The notes: generated by a model from the letters alone, not told the origin. A stretch of 64,000 nt of DNA from Bradyrhizobium liaoningense (GCF_018130825.1 NZ_JAFCJS010000006.1:533169-597168); one strand, 5' to 3'; positions 45,066 to 53,109 are shown, counted from the stretch's first letter. Numbers and translations: made by a program.

Positions 45066-46145
45066 CTATGCGCCCGAATGTACGCCTGTAGTCCGCAGCA
45101 TGCGTTGCGTCACCGTCCGCGCGATCGCCGCCGGTGCCTCCTCGGGAATCGCAAAGCACGAGCTCGCGTTGATCTCGCACAGCACGTAGGTGTCGGCGCC
45201 GGCCGCATCTTTCGGCCCATACAAAAAGTCCGCGTCCCAGATGACCGGCAATGACGGCTCATCGATGCCGAGTATCGCCATCATCTGCGGCGTCCATTCG
45301 TCCTCCATAGCTCTGCGCAGCGCCTGGAATTGCGGTGCGTCAGGGCCGTGCATGATGCGCGGGCCCGGCTGCGCTTCGGGCGAGTCCGGTCCCTCCGGTG
45401 GCGGTGGGATCAGGGCCTTGATCTTCTGGTGTCCAAAGCCTGCAACCCTGGCGCCGCTCATGTAGCAGCGGATCATGCCGTCGGGCAGGCGCGGTTGAAA
45501 CGCCTGGTCGATGATGCAGCCGCCCCAGCCGAAATACGGCTCGCAGCGCGCGAGGAGGGCATCGAGCGGCATGTCCTCAGGGATACTGCCGCGCTGCGCG
45601 TGCAGCACGCGAACCATGCCGTCGGTATCGGGCAGCGCTTCCACCTTCCAGACGCCCTGGCCGCCATTGCCGCGGTTCTGCTTCAGCACGCGCGGGCCAT
45701 CCGCGCGAAGGCGGGCCGGAAACTGGCTGCGGAAGCTTGCGGCGGTGTCATAGCGATGCGTGTCGGCGCCCCAGCCGAGATGACGCGTGCGGTGGAGCAC
45801 CTCCTTGACGCCCATCTTCAGGATGATTTCGGGATGCGCGCTCACCCATGGCCCATGCGCTGCGACGTCGCGCAGCAGGGCGTCGAGCTCGGCGCGCGTC
45901 TTGCCCTGGTGGATCGGATCGACCCAGACGAGCACGCCGTCGGCGGCGAGCAATTGATCGCGGACCGCGCCTGCGAAGCTTTCGTCGTAGATCACGGGCG
46001 AGGCTTCGATGCCCACAGCGGCGAGCGCTTCGAAGACGCGGACGAAGCGGCTGTTCTGCGCCGTGGCCTCGCGGCGCACGGCAGCGTCGCCGCGTGAGAG
46101 GATGGCTACGGTCTGGCGGGGAGAAGAGTGACGTTCGGTATCCAT
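45066..46145 (-). CDS. Cj0069 family ATP-grasp-like protein
   Basis: 359 residues from ATG at 46143-46145 with GGAG seven bases upstream. The sequence has an ATP-grasp layout: RVLKQNRGNGGQGVWKVEAL is the glycine-rich ATP loop, and DADFLYGPKDAAGADTYVLC with EINASSCFAIPEEA is the metal-binding acid/Asn segment. I recognise it as the Cj0069 family, whose members have no established substrate. The N-terminal third (TVAILSRGDAAVRREATAQN) is the pre-ATP-grasp region. It is a single-gene unit that converges on the Bug receptor gene. Confidence 0.82.
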   Translation of the reverse strand: MDTERHSSPRQTVAILSRGDAAVRREATAQNSRFVRVFEALAAVGIEASPVIYDESFAGAVRDQLLAADGVLVWVDPIHQGKTRAELDALLRDVAAHGPWVSAHPEIILKMGVKEVLHRTRHLGWGADTHRYDTAASFRSQFPARLRADGPRVLKQNRGNGGQGVWKVEALPDTDGMVRVLHAQRGSIPEDMPLDALLARCEPYFGWGGCIIDQAFQPRLPDGMIRCYMSGARVAGFGHQKIKALIPPPPEGPDSPEAQPGPRIMHGPDAPQFQALRRAMEDEWTPQMMAILGIDEPSLPVIWDADFLYGPKDAAGADTYVLCEINASSCFAIPEEAPAAIARTVTQRMLRTTGVHSGA

Positions 46146-46564
46146 GCGCAAGCTCCACGTAGTTGCGTGCTGCGCAGAGCTTGGACCGGGTTCTCAAGGG
46201 GAGTCTGCATTGTCCCCGTGCAGACCAGATTACGTGAGATGGTCTTCAGGTTTCAAGAGTTGTCGGCATGGTTCCAACGAAGCGTAAAATTCTTTGTGAG
46301 AACCCCCAGGGACGGGCGAGTTGACAGCCCGGCCACCCCGGCTTCTACTCGGCCTGTCGGGGACGTGCGATCTCCCCGTGAGGCGACATGCCCAAGAATC
46401 GCGTCCTGATTTTCACCAGGGACGCTGCATGTCATCAGCCACCCGATGTCATCCCACACATCGTTTCGGCTCCCCGGTCCGGCGCGACGCGCCGGTCCTG
46501 TCGACGCGCGTCACCTTGCGAAACGGACTTCACCTGGGGCGGGGACACGACCAGGAGAACGACC
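46146..46564. other. 419-bp intergenic region
   Basis: Between the leftward Cj0069-family gene and the rightward PepSY-like gene. No protein is supported, although an open frame continues upstream of the PepSY start. A 7-bp inverted repeat GTCTGCA / TGCAGAC (46203-46225) lies near the Cj0069 promoter side; its role is unknown. Confidence 0.5.
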
Positions 46565-46798
46565 ATGCGCACACGGACAATCCTTCAGGCTTTCTTCATT
46601 CTGGCGTTGATCGGCGGCGCGTCGGCCGCACGCGCGCTGACTGAGGAGGAACTCGTCGCAAGGATCAAGGCGGCTGGCTACACCGAGGTCAGCGACATCA
46701 AGTCGACCGCAGAGGGAACGACCGCCATGGCGATCAAGAACGGCAAGCCGGTGCGGCTCGTTGTCGACAGCAGCGGCCAGATCAAGGAGCGGAACTGA
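46565..46798 (+). CDS. Small exported PepSY-like protein
   Basis: 77 residues from ATG 46565, preceded by AGGAG at good spacing. A signal peptide (TILQAFFILALIGGASA, cleavage near ARA) leads into LTEEELVARIKAAGYTEVSD, AMAIKNGKPVRLVVDSSGQI, a PepSY-like beta-helix-beta module. Upstream extension in frame has no conserved features and was dropped. It lies 42 bases before the DUF1259 gene and both are exported, suggesting a two-gene unit. Confidence 0.78.
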   Translation: MRTRTILQAFFILALIGGASAARALTEEELVARIKAAGYTEVSDIKSTAEGTTAMAIKNGKPVRLVVDSSGQIKERN

Positions 46799-46840
46799 GG
46801 CGGCTCCGGAAACCGAATTCAAGCTCAAGGGAGCGGATCA

Positions 46841-47728
46841 ATGCGCAAGATAATCTCGGCGCTGATGGCCATCGGCGCGTGCTTCATCGCGACCGCCCGC
46901 GCGCAGGAGGTCGACTGGCAGAAGGTCGATGATACGCTCGGCCGCAAGCCGACTGTTGCCGGCGACGTGCATCGCTACGGCTTTCCGCGCACCGATCTCA
47001 CGGTCACGCTTGATGGCGTGACCATCAAGCCGGCGCTGGCGCTCGGCGGCTGGGTCGCGTTCAAGCCCGCACATGGCGGCGCCATGGCGATGGGCGATCT
47101 GGTGCTGCTCGAGTCCGAGATCAACCCGGTCATGCTGAAGATGATCGCGAGCGGGCTCGAGATCACGGCCGTGCACAATCATCTGCTCGGTGCGAGCCCG
47201 GCGACGTTCTACATGCATGTGGCCGGCCACGGCGATCCCGTCAGGATCGCGACCGCCATCAAGGAGGCGCTCGCCGAAAGCAAGACGCCGCTCTCAGTGC
47301 CGGCTCCCGCGGCCCCGCCGCCCGCGGTCGATCTCGACACCGCGCAGCTCGACCAGATCATCGGCGTCAAGGGACAGGCCAATGGCGGCGTCTACCAGTT
47401 CAACGTGCCCCGCCGCGATCCCGTCACCGAGCAGGGCATGCAGCTGAGCCCGGTCGGACCGCTGGGGGTTGCGACCGCCATCAACTTCCAGCCGACCGGC
47501 GCGGGCAAGGCGGCCATCACCGGCGACTTCGTGCTGACCGGCGACGAGGTGAACCCGGTGATCAAGGCGTTGCGATCGCACGGCATCGCCGTGACCGCTC
47601 TTCATAGCCACATGCTGGATGAGCAGCCGCGCCTTTTCTTCATGCACTTCTGGGCCAACGACGACGCGATCAAGCTCGCCAATGGTTTGCGGGCCGCGCT
47701 CGACAAGACGGCGAGCACGAAGAGCTGA
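46841..47728 (+). CDS. DUF1259 (LppY/LpqO) exported protein with duplicated domain
   Basis: 295 residues with a signal peptide (KIISALMAIGACFIATARA). Two copies of the DUF1259 unit are evident. The first has MGDLVLLESEINPVMLKMIA, GLEITAVHNHLLG and FYMHVAGHGD; the second has GDFVLTGDEVNPVIKALRSH, GIAVTALHSHMLD and FFMHFWANDD. Each copy ends in H-N/S-H and a later M-H, which could bind a metal, and a Pro/Ala linker joins the halves. The function is unknown. Its position next to an arsenic-type cluster is suggestive only. Confidence 0.88.
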   Translation: MRKIISALMAIGACFIATARAQEVDWQKVDDTLGRKPTVAGDVHRYGFPRTDLTVTLDGVTIKPALALGGWVAFKPAHGGAMAMGDLVLLESEINPVMLKMIASGLEITAVHNHLLGASPATFYMHVAGHGDPVRIATAIKEALAESKTPLSVPAPAAPPPAVDLDTAQLDQIIGVKGQANGGVYQFNVPRRDPVTEQGMQLSPVGPLGVATAINFQPTGAGKAAITGDFVLTGDEVNPVIKALRSHGIAVTALHSHMLDEQPRLFFMHFWANDDAIKLANGLRAALDKTASTKS

Positions 47729-47785
47729 AACGGTGTCCGATTTGGATCGGGCCGTCGGCGCGAAATGCGTTCGTGGCGTTCGAGC

Positions 47786-48187
47786 CTACCTGGCTTCGAC
47801 CACCTCGCCATCCTCCTTCACGAAGCGGCCGGGAGGATTGTCCAGGAGATCGATGACGGCCTCCGAGGGCCGGCACAGCCGCGTGCCCTTCGCCGTGACG
47901 ACGATCGGACGGTTGATGAGAATGGGATGCGCCATCATGAAGTCGAGCAGCTCGTCGTCCGTCCATTTGGGGTCGGCGAGGCTGAGCTCCTTGTACGGCG
48001 TTCCCTTCTCGCGCAGCAGCGCGCGGACCGGGATTCCCATCGCCGAGATCAGCACCTTGAGCGTGTCGCGCGATGGCGGCGTCTTCAGATATTCGATGAC
48101 GACAGGCTCGACGCCGCTCTGGCGGATCATCGCAAGCGTGTTGCGCGAGGTGCCGCAGTCGGGGTTGTGATAGATCGTGACACTCAT
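47786..48187 (-). CDS. arsC: Glutaredoxin-dependent arsenate reductase ArsC
   Basis: Reduces arsenate to arsenite using glutathione and glutaredoxin. 133 residues. The catalytic Cys is Cys11 in IYHNPDCGTSRNTL. The arginine triad is represented by the R of NRPIVVTAKGTRLCRPSEAV. Length and order match E. coli-type ArsC. It is the last gene of the leftward ars unit and overlaps the aqpS stop by four bases. A different, thioredoxin-type ArsC is encoded two genes earlier, so the operon carries both known reductase chemistries. Confidence 0.93.
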   Translation of the reverse strand: MSVTIYHNPDCGTSRNTLAMIRQSGVEPVVIEYLKTPPSRDTLKVLISAMGIPVRALLREKGTPYKELSLADPKWTDDELLDFMMAHPILINRPIVVTAKGTRLCRPSEAVIDLLDNPPGRFVKEDGEVVEAR

Positions 48188-48885
48188 GATCGGGTCTCCG
48201 CAACAGAAACAGGCCCGCGCGCCTTGGCGTGCCGGAGCAGCCAGTTCATCAATAGCATGCCGGCGATGGCCCCGCAGAGCTCGGCGAGGATGAAGCCGGG
48301 AAGGTCGATGGGCCTAATGCCGGAAAAGGTGTTCGTCAGCGAACGCGCGATCGCCACCGCCGGATTGGCAAACGACGTCGACGCCGTGAACCAGTACGCG
48401 GCCGTGATGTAGAGGCCGACCAGCCAGGGAACAGCCGCGCGCTGGAAGCGGATGCCGGCGAGGATGGTCGCGACCAGCCCGAAGGCTGCGACTGCTTCGG
48501 CAAACCATTGCGGCCCGCCGGTCCTGACCTTGGTCGACAGATCGAGCAGGGGCAGGCCGAACATCAGATGCGCTGCGATCGTCCCGGCGATGCCGCCGGC
48601 AATCTGCGCGACAATGTAGAGCGCGGCCTCATTCACCGGCAGCTCGCGCCTGCCGGTGAAGACCAGCGTGACCGCCGGATTGAAATGCGCACCGGAGATC
48701 GGACCGAGCACGGTGATCAGCACGACCAGGATGGCGCCGGTCGGCAAGGTATTGCAGAGCAGTGCAAGCGCGACATCCCTGGTCAGAGTCTCCGCCATGA
48801 TGCCGGAGCCGACGACGGTGGCGACGAGGATGCCCGTGCCGAGCGCTTCGGCTGCAAGTCGCCGCGAAAGGTCGAACGTCTCCAT
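48184..48885 (-). CDS. aqpS: Aquaglyceroporin AqpS (arsenite channel)
   Basis: MIP-family channel, 233 residues, six helices. Both channel motifs are intact: GAHFNPAVTLVFTGR and TSFANPAVAIARSLTN. In Sinorhizobium meliloti an AqpS in the same position (arsR-aqpS-arsC) lets arsenite leave the cell passively after reduction; by context the same role applies here, because no ArsB or Acr3 pump is present in this unit. Its stop overlaps arsC and its start overlaps the stop of the upstream low-molecular-weight arsenate reductase by one base. Confidence 0.9.
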   Translation of the reverse strand: METFDLSRRLAAEALGTGILVATVVGSGIMAETLTRDVALALLCNTLPTGAILVVLITVLGPISGAHFNPAVTLVFTGRRELPVNEAALYIVAQIAGGIAGTIAAHLMFGLPLLDLSTKVRTGGPQWFAEAVAAFGLVATILAGIRFQRAAVPWLVGLYITAAYWFTASTSFANPAVAIARSLTNTFSGIRPIDLPGFILAELCGAIAGMLLMNWLLRHAKARGPVSVAETRS

Positions 48886-49412
48886 CAGCCGGCCTTCGGT
48901 GCTGGATGTGTTGCGCCCTCGGAGCGGCCGATCTCGCGCAGCCTGGTACCGAGGGACAGTTTATCGATACTCCTGAGCGGGAGGCTCACAAACGTGTCGA
49001 TCCGGTTCTTGAGATAGCGGAACGCGGTGACGAACGCGGCCTGCTTCTCCAGGTCGGTGCCTTCGGCAGAGGCGGGGTCTTCGATTCCCCAATGTGCGGT
49101 CATCGGCTGTCCCGGCCAGATCGGGCAGGCTTCGCCGGCGGCGTTGTCGCAAACGGTGAAGACGAAATCCATCACCGGCGCATCCGGAGCGGCGAACTCC
49201 AGCCAGCTCTTCGAGCGCATCCCGTCGGCGGGATAATCCATGCTTTCCAGCGTGCGCAGCGCCAGCGGGTGCACCGCGCCTTTCGGCGTGCTGCCGGCGG
49301 AGAAGGCCCGGAAGCGGCCGGCGCCGTCCTTGCGAAGAATGGACTCGGCGAGGATCGAGCGCGCTGAATTGCCGGTGCACAGGAACAGGACATTGTACAA
49401 CTGGTCAGGCAC
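48885..49412 (-). CDS. Low-molecular-weight-phosphatase-type arsenate reductase
   Basis: 175 residues, starting at GTG 49410-49412, where AAGGAG lies seven bases upstream; longer starts overlap arsR. The phosphatase loop is LFLCTGNSARSI (Cys12-x5-Arg18). The recycling cysteines are in FTVCDNAAGEACPIWPGQP (Cys88 and Cys96), consistent with thioredoxin-linked reduction. The usual C-terminal W-G-I-E-D-P block (AHWGIEDPASAEG) is present. It overlaps the arsR stop by eight bases and the aqpS start by one. Confidence 0.88.
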   Translation of the reverse strand: MPDQLYNVLFLCTGNSARSILAESILRKDGAGRFRAFSAGSTPKGAVHPLALRTLESMDYPADGMRSKSWLEFAAPDAPVMDFVFTVCDNAAGEACPIWPGQPMTAHWGIEDPASAEGTDLEKQAAFVTAFRYLKNRIDTFVSLPLRSIDKLSLGTRLREIGRSEGATHPAPKAG

Positions 49413-49767
49413 GGCTTTTCTCCTTTCGTTTTGGCGAGCAGCAGGCCTGAAGGCTGTCGACGACCGGCTCGCAGACCTCCGGCCGTCCGCCGCAGCAATC
49501 GCGCAGCAGGAAAACTGCGACATCGCGAAATTCGCTGAGGTTGGCGCGGTAGACGATCGAGCGGCTGTGCCGCGCGGAGGACACGAGGCGTGCGCGGCTC
49601 AAGATCGACAGGTGCGCGGAGAGCGTGTTTTGAGGAACTTCCAGCAGGCGGGCGAGGTCGCCGGCCGCAAGCCCGTCGGGCTCGTGCCGGACCAGCGCCC
49701 GGAAGGCCTCCAGGCGGGTGGACTGCGACAGTGCCGCGAGCGCGAGAACGGCTTCTTCTGTTTCCAT
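49405..49767 (-). CDS. arsR: ArsR family arsenic-responsive repressor (arsR1)
   Basis: 120 residues with a winged helix (ALSQSTRLEAFRALVRHEPD, EVPQNTLSAHLSILSRARLV). The N-terminal CVC site of classical ArsR is absent. The C-terminus instead has DCCGGRPEVCEP (Cys91, Cys92, Cys99) and ACC (Cys109-110), resembling the Acidithiobacillus-type arrangement of a C-terminal arsenite site but with one extra residue between CC and C. It is the first gene of the leftward unit arsR1-arsC-aqpS-arsC. A palindrome overlaps its start codon. Confidence 0.93.
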   Translation of the reverse strand: METEEAVLALAALSQSTRLEAFRALVRHEPDGLAAGDLARLLEVPQNTLSAHLSILSRARLVSSARHSRSIVYRANLSEFRDVAVFLLRDCCGGRPEVCEPVVDSLQACCSPKRKEKSRA

Positions 49768-49785
49768 ATATCCAGACTTATGGAA
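49762..49785. promoter_or_regulatory. Probable ArsR1 operator
   Basis: TTCCATA-N10-TATGGAA, a perfect 7-bp inverted repeat, overlaps the arsR1 start codon (ATG = complement of 49765-49767). Its location suits autorepression, and it could also act on the divergent small gene 82 bases away. Confidence 0.55.
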
Positions 49786-49867
49786 TTATAGGGGCGGCGT
49801 CAATCCATTGGCTCCGGTTGTGCTGACTGATTAGTATGCTGTGTCTTGCGATCGCGGAAAATTTGCC

Positions 49868-50068
49868 ATGCAAACGCAATCGATTATCACGTGTCCGGTC
49901 TGCCAGCATGCGTCAGCCGAAACCATGCCGACTGATGCCTGCCAGTTCTTCTACGATTGCAAGGGGTGCGGGACGCGGCTGAAGCCCAAGAGCGGCGATT
50001 GCTGCGTCTTTTGTTCCTACGGATCAGTTCCCTGTCCGCCGATTCAGCGAAACCAAGAGTGCTGTTGA
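49868..50068 (+). CDS. GDCCVFCSYG-motif small Cys-rich protein
   Basis: 66 residues from ATG 49868. It contains TCPVCQHAS, YDCKGCG and the diagnostic SGDCCVFCSYGSVPCPPIQ, with C-x2-C pairs that look like metal- or metalloid-binding fingers. This short family is known from mercury- and arsenic-resistance regions but its function is unknown. It lies between two ArsR genes and runs divergently from arsR1. It may be a metalloid chaperone or sensor (inference). Confidence 0.88.
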   Translation: MQTQSIITCPVCQHASAETMPTDACQFFYDCKGCGTRLKPKSGDCCVFCSYGSVPCPPIQRNQECC

Positions 50069-50106
50069 AAGCCGGCCTCAGCAGAGGGGGTAGTTTACTA
50101 TTTCCA

Positions 50107-50121
50107 ATATTCTAGAAATAT
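50107..50121. promoter_or_regulatory. Probable ArsR2 operator, copy 1
   Basis: TTCTAGAA at 50110-50117 is a perfect 8-bp palindrome in AT-rich sequence 40 bases before arsR2. The 10-mer ATTCTAGAAA recurs at 50502-50511 before the flavoprotein gene. Confidence 0.5.
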
Positions 50122-50160
50122 AGTTTGACAGGTCGGCTCCCACGGGTCATCCTCACCATC

Positions 50161-50478
50161 ATGAAGATCGATGACGCAGCAGCGCGCTTGGAGGCCCTGG
50201 GCAACCGGACGCGACTTCAGATCTACCGCGCCCTGGTTCGGGCGGGGCACTCGGGCATGCCCGTGGGGCGCTTGCAGGACAAGCTGAAGATTCCGGCGTC
50301 GACGCTGTCGCATCACATCAAGACCCTGGTCTCGGTCGGGCTGGTCAGTCAGGTCAGGGAATCCACGACCCTGGTCTGCCACGCGAATTTCGATGCGATG
50401 CGCGGGCTGGTCGATTTCCTGGCGGCGGAGTGCTGCGCGGACGAAATCGGATGCAAGGGCGCGCAGACGGCGGCGTGA
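50161..50478 (+). CDS. arsR: ArsR family repressor (arsR2)
   Basis: 105 residues from ATG 50161. The winged helix is in RLEALGNRTRLQIYRALVRA, LKIPASTLSHHIKTLVSVGL. The C-terminus is AAECCADEIGCKG, with Cys91, Cys92 and Cys98 spaced exactly as in the Acidithiobacillus-type arsenite sensor (CC-x5-C), so it probably senses As(III). The second ArsR in the island differs at this point (CC-x6-C plus CC). It is followed by the flavoprotein gene after 49 bases, and both are preceded by the 10-mer ATTCTAGAAA. Confidence 0.92.
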   Translation: MKIDDAAARLEALGNRTRLQIYRALVRAGHSGMPVGRLQDKLKIPASTLSHHIKTLVSVGLVSQVRESTTLVCHANFDAMRGLVDFLAAECCADEIGCKGAQTAA

Positions 50479-50501
50479 TCGTTTTGCCCAATTATTCGAT
50501 G

Positions 50502-50511
50502 ATTCTAGAAA
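50502..50511. promoter_or_regulatory. Probable ArsR2 operator, copy 2
   Basis: A second ATTCTAGAAA lies between arsR2 and the flavoprotein, ending 16 bases before its ATG. A separate, jointly repressed promoter for the flavoprotein and transporters is possible. Confidence 0.45.
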
Positions 50512-50527
50512 GATGGGAGAAGCCCGA

Positions 50528-51892
50528 ATGAATGCCAGGACGGTCGCCATCATCGGGGCAGGGCCGGTCGGTCTCGCAGCCGCGGCGCATGTGCTCGAAC
50601 GCGGCATGTCGCCCATCGTGCTCGAGGCCGGACCCGAGGCGGCACATGCGGTCCGTCAATGGCAGCACGTCCAGCTGTTCTCGCCGTGGGAATACAATGT
50701 CGACAAGGCAGCCGCGCGCCTGCTGGCGCCGACGGGTTGGAATTCGCCCGACCCGCAGTCCTATCCGACCGGCGGCGAACTGATCGATGGATATCTCAAG
50801 CCCCTCGCGACACGGACACCGCTTCGCGAAATGATCCAGACCTCCAGCCGCGTCTCGGCCATCAGCCGGGCCGGTTTCGACAAGGCGAAGACGAAAGGGC
50901 GGGAGCAGGCGCCGTTCGAGATCCGCTACCAGAATGGCAGGGGTCCCGAAGTGCTGCGCGCCGACGCTGTGATCGATACATCAGGCACATGGTTCTCTCC
51001 CAATCCGGCCGGCAGCAACGGCTTGCCGGCGATCGGTGAAGGCGAGCGCGCGGAGCGCATCGCCTATGGCATGCCCGATGTGCGGGGCGCCGATCGTGCC
51101 AGATATGCCGGCAAAACCGTTGCCGTGCTCGGTGCGGGCCATTCCGCGGTGGGCACGCTGATCGATCTCGTTCGCCTTGCCGATGAGGTGCCCGGCACGC
51201 AAGCCATCTGGCTGTTGCGCGGTAAGGATCCCGCAAAGGCCTTCGGCGGTGGCCGCAATGACAAGCTTGCCGCGCGCGGCGAGCTTGGCACCGCCTTCGC
51301 GGCGCTCGTCGCCGCCGGGAAGATCAGGGTGGAGACTGAATTCGGCGTCATCCGTCTGTCGGAATCCGAAGGTCGCCTCGATATCGCAGCCGGCGCCCGC
51401 TGCGGCACGCGAAGCGTGATCGTGGATCAGTTGATCGTCTCGACCGGCTTTCGTCCCGATCTGTCATTGCTGTCCGAGCTGCGCCTGCGGCTCGATCCGG
51501 CCATCGAGGCGCCGGCCGCGCTCGCGCCGCTCATCGATCCCAACGAGCACAGCTGCGGCACGGTGCGTCCTCACGGCGCGCGCGAGCTCGCGCATGACGA
51601 GCCGGGCTTCTATCTCGCCGGCATGAAATCCTACGGTCGCGCGCCGACCTTCCTGATGATGACGGGCTATGAGCAGGTTCGTTCGATCGCGGCTGATCTC
51701 GCCGGCGACAAGAAGGCGGCGGCGAGAGTCGAGCTGGTGCTGCCCGAAACAGGCGTATGCACGCGCGGCGGCCTCGAGACCGCTGCAGCGTCGGGATGCT
51801 GCGGCGGGCCCGCGAAGGAAGTTTCATCGGCCTGCTGTGCCGCCGACGAAACGGCAAAGAAGTCGGGCGCGTCGGGGTGTGGTTGTTCATGA
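50528..51892 (+). CDS. FAD/NAD(P)-binding flavoprotein with Cys-rich C-terminal tail
   Basis: 454 residues from ATG 50528 with GGGAGA upstream. Two dinucleotide folds are seen: VAIIGAGPVGLAAAAHVLER near the start (FAD) and VAVLGAGHSAVGTLIDLVRL (NAD(P)H), a flavin-monooxygenase/TrxB-like arrangement. The last ~46 residues hold seven Cys in ETGVCTRGG, SGCCGGP, SSACCAAD and SGCGCS, a tail that looks metalloid-binding and is not part of the catalytic fold. The stop overlaps the following MFS gene (ATGA). Its place after arsR2 suggests oxidation or reduction of an arsenical; ArsO-like monooxygenases are a precedent, but the reaction is unproven. Confidence 0.85.
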   Translation: MNARTVAIIGAGPVGLAAAAHVLERGMSPIVLEAGPEAAHAVRQWQHVQLFSPWEYNVDKAAARLLAPTGWNSPDPQSYPTGGELIDGYLKPLATRTPLREMIQTSSRVSAISRAGFDKAKTKGREQAPFEIRYQNGRGPEVLRADAVIDTSGTWFSPNPAGSNGLPAIGEGERAERIAYGMPDVRGADRARYAGKTVAVLGAGHSAVGTLIDLVRLADEVPGTQAIWLLRGKDPAKAFGGGRNDKLAARGELGTAFAALVAAGKIRVETEFGVIRLSESEGRLDIAAGARCGTRSVIVDQLIVSTGFRPDLSLLSELRLRLDPAIEAPAALAPLIDPNEHSCGTVRPHGARELAHDEPGFYLAGMKSYGRAPTFLMMTGYEQVRSIAADLAGDKKAAARVELVLPETGVCTRGGLETAAASGCCGGPAKEVSSACCAADETAKKSGASGCGCS

Positions 51893-53109
51893 CGCAGGTT
51901 ACTGCGGGCCAGTCTGCTGGTCCGGTCGCCGTCGTCGTCGCGCTCGGCACCGCGCAGACCGTTGCATGGGCGTCGAGCTATTATCTTCCTGCCATCCTGG
52001 CTGCACCGATCGCACGCGATCTCGGTCTTGCGCCGACCTACGTGTTCGGCGCGCTCTCAGGGGCGCTCGTCATCTCCGGGCTGCTCGGCCCGCGCGTCGG
52101 GCATGCCATCGACACGTTCGGAGGGCGCGGTCTGCTCGCGATCTCGAACCTCGTGTTTGTGGCAGGGTTGCTCCTGCTGTCCGTGGCCCATGGCGCGGCG
52201 GTGTTGATCGCGGCTTGGGCGTTGCTCGGGATCGGCATGGGCATGGGCCTCTATGAAGCGGCCTTCGCAACGCTTGCGCGGATCTATGGCACCAATGCCC
52301 GGCGAACCATCACCGGCATCACCCTGATCGCCGGTTTCGCCAGCACACTCGGCTGGCCGCTCACGACGTGGCTGGAGTCCGAGTATAGCTGGCGCGTGGC
52401 CTGCCAGGTGTGGGCGGCAATCCATATCGCTCTCGCGCTGCCGCTCAATCTCTCGCTGCCGCGCGCCGTTCCATTGGACCAGCAGCCTCGACCGGGCACG
52501 GCTGCGAGCCGGCAATCCGGACGCCAGAGCGAGACCTTCGCGATGGTGCTGCTCGCTTACATGTTTGCGGCGGCAAGCTTCGTCAGTTCGGGAATCTCGG
52601 CCATTCTGCCGACCATGCTGGTTGCGTTCGGTGCTAGCCCGGCGCAGGCGCTGCTCGCGGGAGCCTTGGTTGGCCCTGCACAGGTCGGCGCGCGCCTTCT
52701 GGAAGCGGGATGGCTCGCCCGATTTCATCCGCTGCTCTCGGCGAGGCTGGCCATGCTGATGAATCCGATCGGCGTCGTCGCGCTGGTCGCGGGCGGCCCC
52801 TTGCTCGCGACGACTTTCACGGTGCTGTACGGCGCCGGCAACGGCATCATCACCATTGCCCGCGGGACGCTTCCGCTGGCGCTGTTCGGGCCGGCCGGAT
52901 TCGGCAGGCGCGTCGGCATGATCTCGCTGCCTTCCAGGGTAACGGGTGCCGCCGCGCCGCTCGCGCTGGGGCTGATGGTGGAGCACATCGGCAGCAGCGC
53001 GCTGTGGATCAGCGCACTCGTTTCGCTCTCGGCCTTCTTTGCACTCTTGCTGTTACGTAGCGAGCAGGCAACATCGACGCCCCTCAAGGTGGGAGAGCAA
53101 AATTCATAA
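51889..53109 (+). CDS. MFS transporter (first of two in the arsenic unit)
   Basis: 406 residues, twelve predicted helices, no signal peptide. ATG 51889 overlaps the flavoprotein stop by four bases; a longer in-frame extension overlaps the flavoprotein gene extensively and was rejected. Motif-A-like loops (GPRVGHAIDTFGGRG, GLYEAAFATLARIYG) are typical of MFS. Position suggests efflux of arsenite, antimonite or an organoarsenical, for which MFS precedents (ArsK, ArsJ) exist. I cannot assign it to either from sequence. Confidence 0.88.
   Translation: MTQVTAGQSAGPVAVVVALGTAQTVAWASSYYLPAILAAPIARDLGLAPTYVFGALSGALVISGLLGPRVGHAIDTFGGRGLLAISNLVFVAGLLLLSVAHGAAVLIAAWALLGIGMGMGLYEAAFATLARIYGTNARRTITGITLIAGFASTLGWPLTTWLESEYSWRVACQVWAAIHIALALPLNLSLPRAVPLDQQPRPGTAASRQSGRQSETFAMVLLAYMFAAASFVSSGISAILPTMLVAFGASPAQALLAGALVGPAQVGARLLEAGWLARFHPLLSARLAMLMNPIGVVALVAGGPLLATTFTVLYGAGNGIITIARGTLPLALFGPAGFGRRVGMISLPSRVTGAAAPLALGLMVEHIGSSALWISALVSLSAFFALLLLRSEQATSTPLKVGEQNS

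Noticed and set aside
46388..46564. N-terminal extension of the PepSY-like gene
   Set aside because: It lacks conserved or signal-peptide character and has no ribosome site, whereas ATG 46565 has AGGAG and a signal peptide.
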